Positions 47,770 to 59,273 of a DNA stretch of 59,924 nt are shown in pieces. The stretch lies in contig NJFT01000240.1 of the NCBI GenBank assembly GCA_002221725.1, positions 1-59,924 of the forward strand, given 5' to 3'. Made by a program: the position numbers and the translations under genes. The notes under the pieces are model-generated. The model searched no databases and had not been told where the DNA came from. It saw only the letters and a list, made by a program, of their open reading frames with translations. Position 1 is the first letter of the stretch; every line of letters starts with the position of its first letter. This DNA is from Scedosporium boydii. Its lineage: Eukaryota; Ascomycota; Sordariomycetes; Microascales; Microascaceae.

Positions 47770-49770
47770 ATGGACAAAATCACAAACAAGATAGCGGCCC
47801 TACCGCCCGACGCGACCTATACGTCGCTCGAATTCTTCCCGCCCAAGACCGCCATGGGCTTTTCCAACCTGCGCGACCGGCTCGACCGCATGGAGCGTGC
47901 CCTGAAGCCCCTCTTCGTCAACGTCACCTGGGGCGCCGGCGGTTCAACAGCCCAAAAGTCTCTCGACCTTGCCGAGATCTGCCAGCGGGAGCTCGGCCTC
48001 ACTACTTGCCTTCATCTAACGTGTACGAATATGAGCCGACGCTTATTGGACAAGGCATTGGAAGACGCGAAGGCCCTCGGTATTCGTAACATCCTAGCCC
48101 TGCGAGGCGACCCCCCTCGGCCGGACGAATACAGAGCCCTTGACGATGACGAGGTGACGGATTTCGCTTGGGCCGTCGATTTGGTCAAGTACATCAGGGC
48201 TACCTACGGCGACTATTTTTGCATTGGCGTGGCGGCGTATCCCCAGGGCCACGCCGACGGCAGCGCACCCGAGAGGCAAAGTCTGGAATATGACCTGCCC
48301 TACCTCGTTGAGAAGGTCCAAGCCGGTGCAGACTTTATCATCACACAGCTCTTCTTCGACGTAGAAGCGTACGACAAGTTTGAAAAGACCCTGCGGGAGC
48401 ACCCGAGCGGCGTCTTTAAGACTATTCCCATTATCCCCGGCCTCATGCCTATCCAGAGTTACCAGATGATCAAGCGCACGACAAAACTCAGCCATGCCTC
48501 TGTTCCGGACTCGATCATGGAGAGGCTAGACGCGGTCAAGGGAGACGACGAAAAGGTCAAATCAGTGGGTGTCGATATCGTTAGCGAGATTGTCGAGAAG
48601 GTGAAGCAGATCAAGGACCGGACGCCAGGGCCCAAGGGTTTCCACTTTTACACCCTGAACCTCGAAAAGGCCGTCTCCTTTATTCTCGAGAGGACCCACC
48701 TTATCCCGCAGTCGGACAGCGACGAGGAGGACGACGTGGCGGTTGGAGGCATAGACCCTATCCCCGTGGTCTGTATCAATGGCGTTAACGGCGCCAATGA
48801 ACTCGCCCGCAGCAGCACCCGCCGCCTCTCGACCGTCGGCTCGGATCCTCGTAACAGAGTAATCGTTTCTGGAGCCGAGGTGACGAACCCCGACTATGAA
48901 GCTAGCGCCCAGGAGGCCGGTATCCCCGCGGAGCCCGTCAACACCCGCGCCAACACCCTTGCCATATCCGAAGGTGAAGGCGTCCTCGGTCGCGAAGCCA
49001 CCTGGGACGACTTCCCCAACGGCAGGTGGGGCGACGCCCGATCGCCCGCCTACGGCGAAATCGACGGCTACGGCGTAAGCCTGCACATGTCGACGACCCA
49101 AGCCGTCCAGCTCTGGGGTGCACCCACCTCGGTAGATAACATCAACGACATCTTCCTCCGCCACCTCCAGGGCACCCTCACCGCCATCCCCTGGAGCGAA
49201 GAGGGCCTCCTCCCTGAAACCAACGCCATCCAGAAACACCTCGTAAACCTCAACAACAAGGGCTGGTGGACCGTGGCATCCCAACCCGCCGTGAACGGCC
49301 GCCGCTCCTCCGACCCCACCTTCGGCTGGGGTCCCGAAAACGGCTTCGTCTTCCAGAAGGCCTTCGTCGAGTTCTTCCTCCCCTCGGCCGACTGGACCGC
49401 GCTCCGTGCCAAAATCCGCGACCCGGCCGTCGCCCAGTCCATCTCCTTCTACGCCGCGAACGTCAACGGCGACTTCGAGACCTCGGACGACGTACCCCCC
49501 GGCGAAACCGCCACGTCCAGCACCAACGCCGTCACCTGGGGCGTCTTTCCCGGCAAGGAAATCATAACGCCCACCATCATAGAGGAGGTTAGTTTCCGCG
49601 CTTGGAGCGAGGAGGCCTTCGGTATCTGGGCCGAGTGGGCGAGGGTCTACGGGAAGGGATCCCAGAGCGAAAAGTTCCTCGATGGGATTAGGAAGGATTA
49701 TTGGCTGGTGAATATTATACACCATGAGTTTATTGACGGCGAGGCGCTTTGGAAACTCTTGGAAGCGTAG
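47770..49770 (+). CDS. met12: Methylenetetrahydrofolate reductase, Met12 type
   Basis: FAD-dependent reduction of 5,10-methylene-THF to 5-methyl-THF, the methyl donor for methionine synthesis, in the cytosol. A single exon codes 666 residues. The start is the first ATG in the frame and has an ideal context, GCCGCCATGG. The N-terminal TIM-barrel catalytic domain covers about residues 1-310, with SLEFFPPKT, NVTWGAGGST, LHLTCTNM, NILALRGDPPR and FCIGVAAYPQGH. An acidic Asp/Glu linker (about 316-325) leads to the C-terminal regulatory domain (about 370-666) containing WDDFPNGRWGDARSPAYG, the region that binds S-adenosylmethionine in eukaryotic enzymes. Fungi usually have two paralogs; the PLFVNVTWGAGG signature resembles yeast Met12 more than Met13, so this may not be the sole or main isozyme. 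Confidence 0.95.
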   Translation: MDKITNKIAALPPDATYTSLEFFPPKTAMGFSNLRDRLDRMERALKPLFVNVTWGAGGSTAQKSLDLAEICQRELGLTTCLHLTCTNMSRRLLDKALEDAKALGIRNILALRGDPPRPDEYRALDDDEVTDFAWAVDLVKYIRATYGDYFCIGVAAYPQGHADGSAPERQSLEYDLPYLVEKVQAGADFIITQLFFDVEAYDKFEKTLREHPSGVFKTIPIIPGLMPIQSYQMIKRTTKLSHASVPDSIMERLDAVKGDDEKVKSVGVDIVSEIVEKVKQIKDRTPGPKGFHFYTLNLEKAVSFILERTHLIPQSDSDEEDDVAVGGIDPIPVVCINGVNGANELARSSTRRLSTVGSDPRNRVIVSGAEVTNPDYEASAQEAGIPAEPVNTRANTLAISEGEGVLGREATWDDFPNGRWGDARSPAYGEIDGYGVSLHMSTTQAVQLWGAPTSVDNINDIFLRHLQGTLTAIPWSEEGLLPETNAIQKHLVNLNNKGWWTVASQPAVNGRRSSDPTFGWGPENGFVFQKAFVEFFLPSADWTALRAKIRDPAVAQSISFYAANVNGDFETSDDVPPGETATSSTNAVTWGVFPGKEIITPTIIEEVSFRAWSEEAFGIWAEWARVYGKGSQSEKFLDGIRKDYWLVNIIHHEFIDGEALWKLLEA

Positions 49771-50516
49771 GTCGCTTCGGGAGCCAGAATGGGACTCTCT
49801 GCATAAGGAAGAAATGACGAGCAAATGGGAAAGGATAGGGTAAATTTTCACTGGGAAGTTTTCGGTGAGATTGGTCATGGTACAAAATGCATAGCGGATG
49901 AGGATACGTAGATGGAATCAATACCACCAGTTCAATGTTTATTTAATTGAAGCAAGCGAGTAGTTGCAAGTGGAACAAGAAGCAAGATGCGGCCTTTTCC
50001 CTCTTTGCTAGTGGATGTTTAGTGAATGACTCGTGCTTTGCATATTCGGGGAAAGGAGGCGCGCTTGAAGCATCTTAAACGTTTCTGCCGCCCTACTTGA
50101 TCATCCCGCCTCAACATATGGCTAAATCTTGTTATACACTCGAAAAGGGCCCGAGGCCAACGTTAATTTCCAAGACGAAAGCAACTGGTCCTATGCTTAG
50201 GGAAGAGTAAAAGAGTCTGGGTTTCACAGAGGTCTTGAGCACCGATGAGTCGTACCATACCGAGGCAGCCTCACCCGGTTTCTACGACAAGACAAAACCG
50301 GCCTTATGCTACCTTGGGCGGTTACAATGGTGAGCAGGTCCCAAGACGGTGCGGACGGCACTCGGAGATGATAGCAGCGCCTACTGTACACTTAAACGGG
50401 TTTGAATTTTGAAGAGAGTCGAGAAATCTGAATAGAAGCGGTAGATGGGAGAGAAGGGAGATCCATGATACTCTCTCGAAACGGCAACCCGGCTGGAAAA
50501 GCTCCTTTGGGGTCTT

Positions 50517-50547
<31 letters not shown>

Positions 50548-51521
50548 ATGTATGGACAACCCACAGACATACTCACACATGTTGTGGCTGGTTTCTCGGT
50601 CGTAGAGTGAAATGTTTGAAGCCTCAGATCTAATTGAACTCAAAGACCGAAGCCCGGACGGAGGTAGGTCAACTCCGGTCTGGACCGCACACAATCTTCT
50701 GCCTGCACTAGATAGCATTGATCACTGAGAATCAATCCACCAATAGTATAAGTTTCTCCCACCCAATATTTGACAGCATCAAGGGACATCACGGTAGTTG
50801 AGCTCGAGCAACACAAAAGTCACACAATCAAAGACTCCGAGACTCCGCCTCGGATTGCTTTGAGAATCAAGATTTCAAAGCGCATAGTTCCCGAAAGGGG
50901 TAAGGATAACATCGATGTTATTACTATTATGCCCTCGAGCTAGGAACTAGCTGTTGATCAAGTTCGGGTTTGGTCGACAAGCTCCATATATCATTCGATG
51001 TCTACGGTCATGGCACCCCATTCAGTGATGGCAAGATGGAAATCAACAATGCTCTTGAGATGTGTTACCCTGCAGGTACCAGAAGAAACCGTTGGTTGCT
51101 TGCTTGCATACATCCGCGAAACCGTATCTGTTCCATTCATCTCTGGGTCAACCATTTCCCCTAGGTGACCAGTTCCTAGCTAGAGTACATTTCCCTCCCT
51201 TTCATGTAGAGAAAACAAGTGTGGAGTAGAAAAAAAAAAAACCGTGATGTGAGGTATAAAGCGAAGATATGCAGCCGGTCCTCGAAAAGAATCGAGCTGG
51301 CACGGATGGTATCGTCGTTAAAAGGCCGTGCTTTGAAGAGAGACAAAAGAAAGAAAAGAAAGAAACGTCCAATGTGTCGAAAAAAAGGAAACTTTGTGTC
51401 CGCCATAATCCATAAAACGCCGTCCATCACACAAAAGAGATTCGTCACAGAGGCCGGTACTTCGCTAAAAGAATAACTGAATGGACTCGAGACACACTCG
51501 AGCCATAGCGAACCCCATAGC
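49771..51521. other. Convergent intergenic region, 1.75 kb
   Basis: Lies between the stop codons of the reductase and the Myb-like gene. It contains a 29-nt G run at 50519-50547. No gene is supported; open frames crossing the G run are artefacts of low complexity. Confidence 0.5.
50519..50547 (+). repeat. 29-nt poly-G tract
   Basis: An uninterrupted run of 29 G follows GGGGTCTTTT. Such a run forms stable G-quadruplexes and its length in an assembly is often unreliable. Confidence 0.9.
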
Positions 51522-52674
51522 TTAAATCTCAAAGTTGCAGAGGTCCTGGTGGTACTTGTGCACGTCCTCTGGAGCTAGAAGTGTCGAGTTCATAGAGTTT
51601 CCACTCTCGAAGCTGTCCGTCTCGTAGAAGGATTGAGACAGAGTGGCCTTGGTATCGACGTCAGAGCCGGCAGGGAAGGATTGGCTCGCGGGGGTGAAGA
51701 CACTCTCAGAGCTCTCCGATGTCATGTCGAAAGTCGTAGATCCTGACTTCTGCCTCTTGGTGGCCGGGCGAGCGGTGGGCGTCGGGGTGAGGTCGCGAGC
51801 CTTATAATCAACCTCTTCCGAATCCTCCTCCTCAGAATCGCTGAACTCACGTTTCAAGGGAGTCGAAACAATCTTCTTGCGCGAAGTAGACTTGGGAGTC
51901 GCGCGAGAGCGACCCGTTGTGGGGGTCGACTTCGCCGAAGCTCGGGACGATGGCGTTGACGGGTTCATGCTGAGAGCAGTCGTCGGGTCTTTTCCACTCT
52001 CGGCTGCAGCTCGAAGCGTGGCCGCGTCCTTCTTGATCGTCCTAAACTGAAACTGGATGCCATCAGGAGTGGACTCTCCGAAGTACTTGCAAATATCTAC
52101 GAGAGAATAGTGGTTAGCTTAGCGAAACGACAGGCCATGGCTGGGGTGAGCTTGATGCTGTGATGAAAAACACGAAAATGAAAATGACGTGGAAGCCCAT
52201 ACTTGGGTCAATTTTATTTTGATCCTTCGGAAAGTTGGCTTCGGTAGGCATATCCTTGGGATCGTGACCTTCCTTCAAGCCGCGTCTGATAATCTCGGCC
52301 TGCGTCTTGAGATGACGCATTCGGTGGCCCAGCTTGGTCTCGTTCAAGTCAGAACCATAAGACCTGACGATGTCTGAGCTCAAGTAATCAGAATCCAGTC
52401 TAGGGGAAAGGGGCAGACCGCGTGGGAACAACTAGATCAAGCCAGGTCGGCTATCGCCGTGAAGGGAGAGTGGCATGGGATGTGTTGAAAATATGAAGGA
52501 CCCGGGGGGCAACAGAAGGGAAGAGAAGAAAGAGGGCTAGGTTAACAAAACGGAAGAACAGCGCTTACCCTTGTAGTTCCACTTCACCTCAGGATGGGCG
52601 GCAACAATGGCCCTGAGGAGGCGAGCTTGGACATCGAAAGTCCTAAAGTTCGTTTTAGGGGTCGTAGGAGCCAT
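51522..52674 (-). CDS. Fungal Myb/SANT-like protein with duplicated module
   Basis: No named family recognised with certainty. Minus-strand exons 52569-52674, 52203-52373 and 51522-52096 join in phase 1 to give 283 residues. Residues about 12-80 form a helical Myb/SANT-like module: FDVQARLLRAIVAAHPEVKW, then WNYKDIVRSYGSD and RMRHLKTQAEIIRRGLKEG. Residues about 90-135 repeat its second half: NICKYFGESTPDGIQFQFR and IKKDAATLRAAAESGKDP. The rest is Ser/Thr/Pro-rich with basic patches (SRKKIVSTPLKRE, TKRQKSG) fit for nuclear import and an acidic SDSEEEDSEE stretch, ending in a Ser-rich tail. A nuclear DNA- or chromatin-binding role is an inference from the module and charge pattern. Splice sites are GTAAGC/CTCAG and GTATGG/CGTAG. 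Confidence 0.82.
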
Positions 52675-54851
52675 CTTGGTCTTGGTGGGATCCTGAGAGA
52701 CGTTAGAAGCTGTCCTAATACTTGGAAAAGACCCAGGTGAGGCTCATGAAAGTAGCATCAAATGACTCGAAAAGCTTACCTGAGCGCGGTGTAGTGTACG
52801 ATGGTTGTGCGAAGGAAAGGAGCCAAGTTGGCGATAAACGAGAGGGGAGTTAGGGGATGGCTGATGGAATGAGAGAGTTAGAACGAGGTTGAGAGAGGAA
52901 ATGAGAAGACAAGACGACAGAAGGAAGATAGAAGGCAAAAGAGCGAGGCGCGAGGCACGAGGATGAGAGTGGCGCCGGGGAAGTCGCGAAGCTAGAGCGC
53001 TTGGTAGAAAGGCTGGAAGGAGCGAGTGGACGGAGTCCTCACTTACCTGGGAGAACTAGAGAAGAATGAGGTTTGGGAGAGGCTATTGCCAACTCGCGCT
53101 CTGAGAATCCGAGTTAATGAGTACAGGGGTGTGACGGTCAAGTTCTCAAAATCGAGTGTGGATGATGCTGTTGCGATGCGTGAGTTTGATGGTCAAGCTG
53201 GGATGAAGAGTTGGTAAAGGAGATGGAGAGATGCGGAGGTTGGAACTCAAGAGATGCCGGGACTACGGGCTTTTATTCCAACACAGTCCAGACGGATCAA
53301 ATCATGGAAGGCGCCCCGGGCTGTGTGAGAGGAAGTCGCAATCGACTTGGGTTCAAGATCTCAACCCGACACTAGACAAGCTGATTCCTGCCTCGCAGCA
53401 TGTGGGATGTGACTGGAGATGGCAAGGGCTACTGACTTACCGAATTGGGTAGTCAACCTTTGGTCAGGAAGACGAGGTACGCGCAGGAGTGCGATCGGGG
53501 GTTAAGATTTCTCGGAGATGCGGAGATGGGGCCGTGGGGTTTTCGTTTATGGAAGCCGATCTTCAGGATGCGATGCGCTCGCAGCCAAGCCCAATGGATA
53601 GTATAGACCCTGGCGATGCGACTGTATGCGGCGATGCCAAACCAATATTAACTTGAAAGTGCTCGCTAGAGTCTGGGCTGGCGGAAGAGCCTAATAAAGA
53701 AACCGAGATATGTGTCTGGATGAGATCCAAGGCGCTCGTGGTTGAACCTCTTCTCTCGCCGAGCAATTCTCTTCCTCTCGACTCGACGTGCTTGAGAGCA
53801 GGGGAAGTGATCCCCTGTTGTCCTCTTAGCCGGCTTGGGTGCGTGCTGAAGCCGACTTTTTGTTGTAGGGATTGGATCCGTGTAAGTCGAGGTCGAGATA
53901 ATCCGAACCGAACCCGTTGGCTCCGGCCTAGTCTGGAAACGGTCCGAGCAATTAATACACCCGCACAACGCGAAGGTTTTGATGGAAGGTATTTGCTCAA
54001 GAACACTTGCAATTATGAGAAGAGGGCCTCAGGAGAGCGAGGCAGAGGTGTGAGGGTGTGGAGAGGTGAGTGGTGCCTGCCTGGGAAAATGGGGTGGCTG
54101 GGAGGAATCGCCTCTCGACTCGTACCTGGTGTGAGGGAGTTGGTGAAGCCTAGATGGATGCTACTTGGCCGCAAAACAGCGAACTTTCCAATAATTCTGT
54201 TTTCTCTCCTTTTCCGAACTACTGCGGGGAATATTCATTCGAAATGAGCAGCAGGAACTCGAGAGAAATTTTCCGCGATTCTAGAGGCCCTGGTTGTGGT
54301 ACTGTCGAGGTGATATGCAGATTGCTCATGGAGAGAGTTAAGTACCTGTTAACAGTCTATAACGCAGAGCTCCTGTGTCGAGAGTTCGAGATGCAGGGGG
54401 GGACCGACGCCTCGAAAAAAGAGGACCTGCCTGGCCAGAGCAAGCAACAGACCACCACTCGTCGCCCTCCACCAAACTCAATTGGCAACTGGGTGTAATT
54501 ACCCCTGTCCATCTGACGTCTTGGCGATGGCATATCAAAGCCAAGCCATTGGTGGCCATTGAAAGTTGACTGTTTCGGGACTCGAGGACAAACTTGACCA
54601 TCAACATTGTCTTAAGTTCGCACCTCCCGACGGGAGGGCTTCCATTCATCATTATTAGGGGTCTAGTACTATTGTATATGGATTTATATAGATTATATCG
54701 GCACTGACAAATGCATTCGTGTGTAATATCCCACCCCCCATTCCCCACGCCGTGAACAATAAAACGCCGTTTCTATACGCCCAGAACTTTCCATGTCCAG
54801 TCATAGATCATTGATCCTCTTTCTCCCACTCCCTGAAGCACAACGAATCAG
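52675..54851. other. Intergenic, 2.2 kb
   Basis: Promoter of the Myb-like gene and 3' UTR of the PQ-loop gene with spacer between. Overlapping open frames at 53.5-54.2 kb on both strands have no domain and no splice-linked partner. Nothing else seen. Confidence 0.5.
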
Positions 54852-55942
54852 CTAAAACTTTTCCTCATTGACGCCAAATCGGCCCGTGGGGGTTGGACCA
54901 TACTCAGTCGAAGACACCTTTGCAAGCCGAGGGCCTAAAAAGTCGCCGCCGGCAATATCGTCCATCAGGTGGTCTTTGACCACTTCGGGCTGGCCTTCGC
55001 CGTACATCAAGTATTGGACGCCCAGGAAAGAATCGCAGCAGGCCTGGAAGATGCCGCACATCTTGAAAGCGAAGGGGATCGTGCCGGGGGTCGTGAAGAA
55101 CCAAAACATCTTCATGCTGTCGCCGATGAGCCAGCTAGCGAGCACGGAGAAGCGGAAGCCTTTGCAGGACTGAGACTGCGTATTCGCGAGGATTTGGGGG
55201 ATGGGCAGGGTCGCTTCGATGGCAAGGCCCATGTACCCCAGGATCGATGCGTAGCCGGTATAGACGGTACCCCAGGGGGATAGAAGAAACTCGCACACGA
55301 CCAATGCGACGGAGAGATAAAGCAAGAAATTCCAGTATCTAGTTTGTGTTAAAATTTTTTCATGTTAGAGCCCCATCCCACCTAGTGTCTTCACCCCAGG
55401 AAAATAGAGAAAAGAAGAAGAAAAGACACAAGGAAAATTCCTTACGGTTTGGGCGATCGCCATTGCCAAAAGTTGTAGGGTCTGGAGTACGCCCATCGCG
55501 GCTCGGTAGCGCCGGCAAAGGGAGTAGCAGCCTCCCCGCCCTTCGAGGACGGTGGAGGACGATGATCGAGCGCAATCTTGAGCAAAGCAACTTGCATGAA
55601 GACCATCAGGACCGCCTGGGCGAGGAGACTTCCTTCAAAACGCGCGCTGGGCCAGTAGAAGATCCTAAAGCCGCAACATCAATTAGCCTCAACTCCTTTT
55701 GTAAGATACGGCGCCGATGCTATTTTTCCCTCTTATTTTTCTCAATCCTTGTTCAGGCATCGACGGGATATCACCAACTTTAAGAGCGAAGCCACGAGCA
55801 TAATTAGGGGAATGTCGAGAGAAAAGCCCGCGCTCGACTTGTTCCTATGCATCGATACAGCCTGGTCGCCGTAGGACAGAATCGGCGACATGACAATAAA
55901 TGCCGGGGCAAGAACGCCCGTGAGGTCTGTAAACCATCCCAT
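54852..55942 (-). CDS. any1: PQ-loop membrane protein, Any1/SLC66A2 type
   Basis: Integral membrane protein of the endosome/Golgi PQ-loop family; yeast Any1 (Cfs1) opposes the phospholipid flippase Neo1. Minus-strand exons 55779-55942, 55446-55664 and 54852-55338 join in phase 2 to give 289 residues. About seven hydrophobic segments are visible. The first PQ-loop repeat is degenerate: YGDQAVSMHRNKSSAGFS has DQ in place of PQ. The second, LPIPQILANTQSQSCKGFR, keeps PQ. FYWPSARFEGSLLAQ at the second exon start is typical. The first donor is GTTGGT, weaker than usual, but it alone restores LLKIFYW. The start at 55942 (MGWFTDLTGVL) is the first ATG; the frame is open upstream to 56110 but without ATG. 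Confidence 0.88.
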
Positions 55943-57673
55943 CTTGGGTCTCGGATCGCGATGGGGGAGCTTGCGCCGGAGTCGTCGGAACGGGCGGAGG
56001 AGAGGGCAAGTCGACGCCTCGGGTATCGAGGAACAGAGATCGGGCTCTAGCTGTACTATCGTCCGGTCATTCGCAGGTGTGGAGGTCGGCAGCGGCGATT
56101 GCTTGGTCAAAGGAACAGGAACAGGCTTGCCGGTATCAGTATGGGTGGTGCGTTTTGGTTGAGGTGCGCTGTTGTCCTGCTCCTTTGCCTGTCACGCAGA
56201 CTGGTGTGGGATACCGCAATACTTGGTACGAAGCAAATTAATACACTGCGCAATCAAATTGTGACCTAGGCCCGGAAGTGGTGGAACGGACGGGAGCGCC
56301 CACCGTGGCGCAAATTTGAGGCGCGACAGGGAATCAAAATTTGCCCATCGTTTCCTGGTGCCCCATCAGACTCGGGTCACAAGCTCAACATGAACGAATA
56401 GGAAAAAAATCTCTAAATTTTCACATCGAAATTTGTTACAGGAAAACCTTATATTGAAACAAGAACGGAGCTATTCGAACCACAAACGGTGGACAGACAG
56501 ATTGATGCATGGACTGCTTCGTCCGTTCTGATGTAGATACGGGGGTCCAATTGATGACAGCTGTGGGGACCTGCTCTCATTCCAGCATCGAGAAACAAAA
56601 GCCGCGGAGCCTCAACAAGTCACGCTTGACACTCTTCGACCCCAAGTAATATATTATCGACAACATGCGCATCACACTACTTTTTTGACACGGATATGCC
56701 TTTGCATCTGTCCTTGGATTGCAGGTGTGAGGACTGGGACATGGCGAATAGGAGATGTCCTACCGAACGGCAATCAGATCAAGATCCAAACCTTGCCCAC
56801 TACCCCACATTGGATGGAGCAAGGCAAAAGAATCTTCTGTGGTGACCGTCATGGACGACGGAACTTGCGAAGGAGGACCTGTGTGTTCACTATATAACTC
56901 TTTGGAAGGTTCTCTAAATTGTAGAACCATGCTCGATGAACCGCAGTTGAAATGCCATCAAGTTGGCGATCGTTCTTCAGCAGTGGCACAAATGGAACTG
57001 AGCGGTATCTATAAAGTAGGTTCGGCGATAGACTTCGGCGGTACTCTAGACACGAAGATCGAGGCTTCTTGTTTGGCTCTCTTTCCCCTTTCCAAGACCG
57101 GAGATCTTTTCTTAAGCCCGCCAAGAGGGAATTGATATCAATTGACCACCTCCTGGTCTGACCAAGATTGGGGAAAAGCCTAACCTGGTGGGAAGGGGGA
57201 AGGGGTAAAACCGCACGCTTGAGGTGCTGATTCGTCCATCTGTGTCGTGACGTGGAGTCAACGGAGAGTACAAGGTACTTCGAACCTTGTCAGTTCAGTA
57301 CCGAGGTACAAAGGTACTTGTTCTAAATTACCATTGCCGTCCGTCGCGGGTGGTTCCACGAGTCCATGTGCTGTCATACTGCAGACGGATATGGCAGAGG
57401 ATTTGCAACGTGCAGAAGACGAGAGGTTGAGATCGGCGAAATCTCCCTGCAGAATGAACTGTACAGTATTAGTACTTGGGGATCCTGCATTTTATCTATT
57501 CTAATTCAGGTACCGACATCTGCTGCGTCAAAATAAGGAGGAACCGGAAATCCTTACTGGCGGACCTACGAAATAGGTCGAAGGTTGTAATTAGATGGTA
57601 CTTGTGAATCGGCACACGTCCCCAGTTTCACACTTCGAGATGCTTTGTACAGTTCGCCATCGGCCAGAGTATG
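55943..57673. other. Intergenic, 1.7 kb
   Basis: Promoter and leader of the PQ-loop gene at the left, and spacer to the 3' end of the phosphotransferase gene. Short open frames at 56.7-57.1 kb on both strands show no domain. No gene is supported. Confidence 0.5.
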
Positions 57674-59273
57674 TCATTCGGAGCTGCCCTGCTCTAAGGC
57701 AACTTCAATCCATTGCCACAACCCCTTGTCTGCGAGAAAGCTGTGGTTGAGTTCCGACATCACCGTTAACTTCCGCGCAACTGCGAGTCTACCAGTCTTG
57801 ATGGCCCGGTCATTGGGAAATGCAGCATCCTCTTCCGAAAGGTCATCTCCGCTCAGCTCAGAAAGGAGCTGCCTATTGTCCTCCCGTTTGGCTCGTTCGT
57901 AGAAGAGCCTGGGGATATCAACGCCTCCATCTTCCACCTTATAAACAAGTTCATATAGGATTCGAAAGAGCTTGTAGTCTTGTATGGAAAGCATACGAAC
58001 CAGCTGATGAAAATGCCAGACCATGTCAGCATTCTCCCAGTAATCGGGCCCGAGCTGGGATCCTTCGCCAAAGCCTGATCTGAAGGCAGTAATGAGCAAC
58101 TCCGAAGGTGGCGAGACTGAGTTCCCTATTCTTGCCGCAGCGAGGAGCTCGTTAATGGGACCTGATGATGCAGAGCCCCAATCAATAATACATGTGATGT
58201 TGAGATTTTCGTCAACGAATATATTGCCAGGATGGAGGTCCGGATGAGAGAGAGTGAAAAAACCATCGGCGGCAGAAAGGCGAGGAATCATTTCACGCAG
58301 AAACTGGCCGGCAATACAATAGGAAAGCCGATTCTTGCTGTTGTCGATTTTCTCACCAACTGCCATGAAGTCATTCCATCGGCTAACTGCTGCTTTATAG
58401 CTGGTCCGGTTGGGATATTCAGAAGGATCGGGAATTGGGGCGAAAAAGCCATGAGGTGTAAGTGGAAGCTCCCTAGCATGGGATATAAAGGCTGAGGCAA
58501 GAGAGTCCAAATACTGGCCCTCTTCAATAAATGGACCGCGGTCTATTCCATCCAGCTCATCCCTCCACTGCCAAAGGAGTGGGGAGAGGCACTCGCCAAT
58601 TGAATAGTGGCCATCGCCATTCTCAAAAATGGAACCGATCTTTTCAAAGCGAATCTTCGATAACTGTTCCATTATGGCTCCTAGCTGCTTCATAACTTTC
58701 TCTCTACCCTCGTCAGAGAGAGGTAGTAGTGGGCGGCGTGATGGATACCCAGGTATTTGGCGGGAAATCTGCGTCCAGTCGTATTCTGAAGAGAGGACAG
58801 CCAGAAGCCTTGCTCATGAGTATATACGGCACCACGATATCATTGTCATGGGAGCCACTAGGAGAAAGTTAATATCACCAAAATCAAGGGAAAGGAAGAC
58901 TAAGTATCAATTGATACCTATATGCGTAAACTACTGGAATGGGAACCGAGCTATTTGCCTTTAGATACTTTAATGTAGCGGCTTCGCTAATAAGAATCTT
59001 CGAAGCGGATTCATCACCAACGATTGCGTGGTGGCCACGACGCGGAGATCGAAAGACCCATTCGATCCCATCGTCGAAGCGGATGAAAGTGGCCCAATTG
59101 AGGCTACCAGCCTTCGGTTGCTTTGACGCATCGCAAGTGCATGGCCCCCCTCGAAGGGATTCTGCAAGGGATAGAAGTGCATTGAGGTGGAATTTGGCGT
59201 AAAAGAAGATTCTCTCCGTCATACTGGCAGAGACATCTGTGCAACAGGATGGATCATTGATGGTAGAGCTCAT
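57674..59273 (-). pseudogene. APH-family phosphotransferase gene with one-base frameshift
   Basis: Belongs to the large fungal aminoglycoside-phosphotransferase/choline-kinase-like family; the natural substrate is unknown. Exon 1 is 58918-59273 and the second exon starts at 58857 after a 60-nt intron (GTATCA to CTCCTAG). Joined in phase 2 they read PVVYAYS then GSHDNDIVVPYILMSKASGCPL, a family-typical stretch. Immediately after this, at about 58787-58792, the frame shifts by one base: the expected LSEYDWTQIS continues in the next frame and stays open to the stop at 57674. The catalytic part is intact: HPDLHPGNIF (Asp and Asn of the catalytic loop) and CIIDWGSA (metal-binding Asp). No alternative intron of correct phase repairs the break. 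It could be a recent pseudogene or a sequencing error in a CTCTCTTC run. Without the break the product would have about 510 residues. Confidence 0.75.

Noticed and set aside
48562..49878. 438-codon minus-strand open frame opposite MTHFR
   Set aside because: Antisense shadow of the reductase; very high Gly/Val content and no family match.
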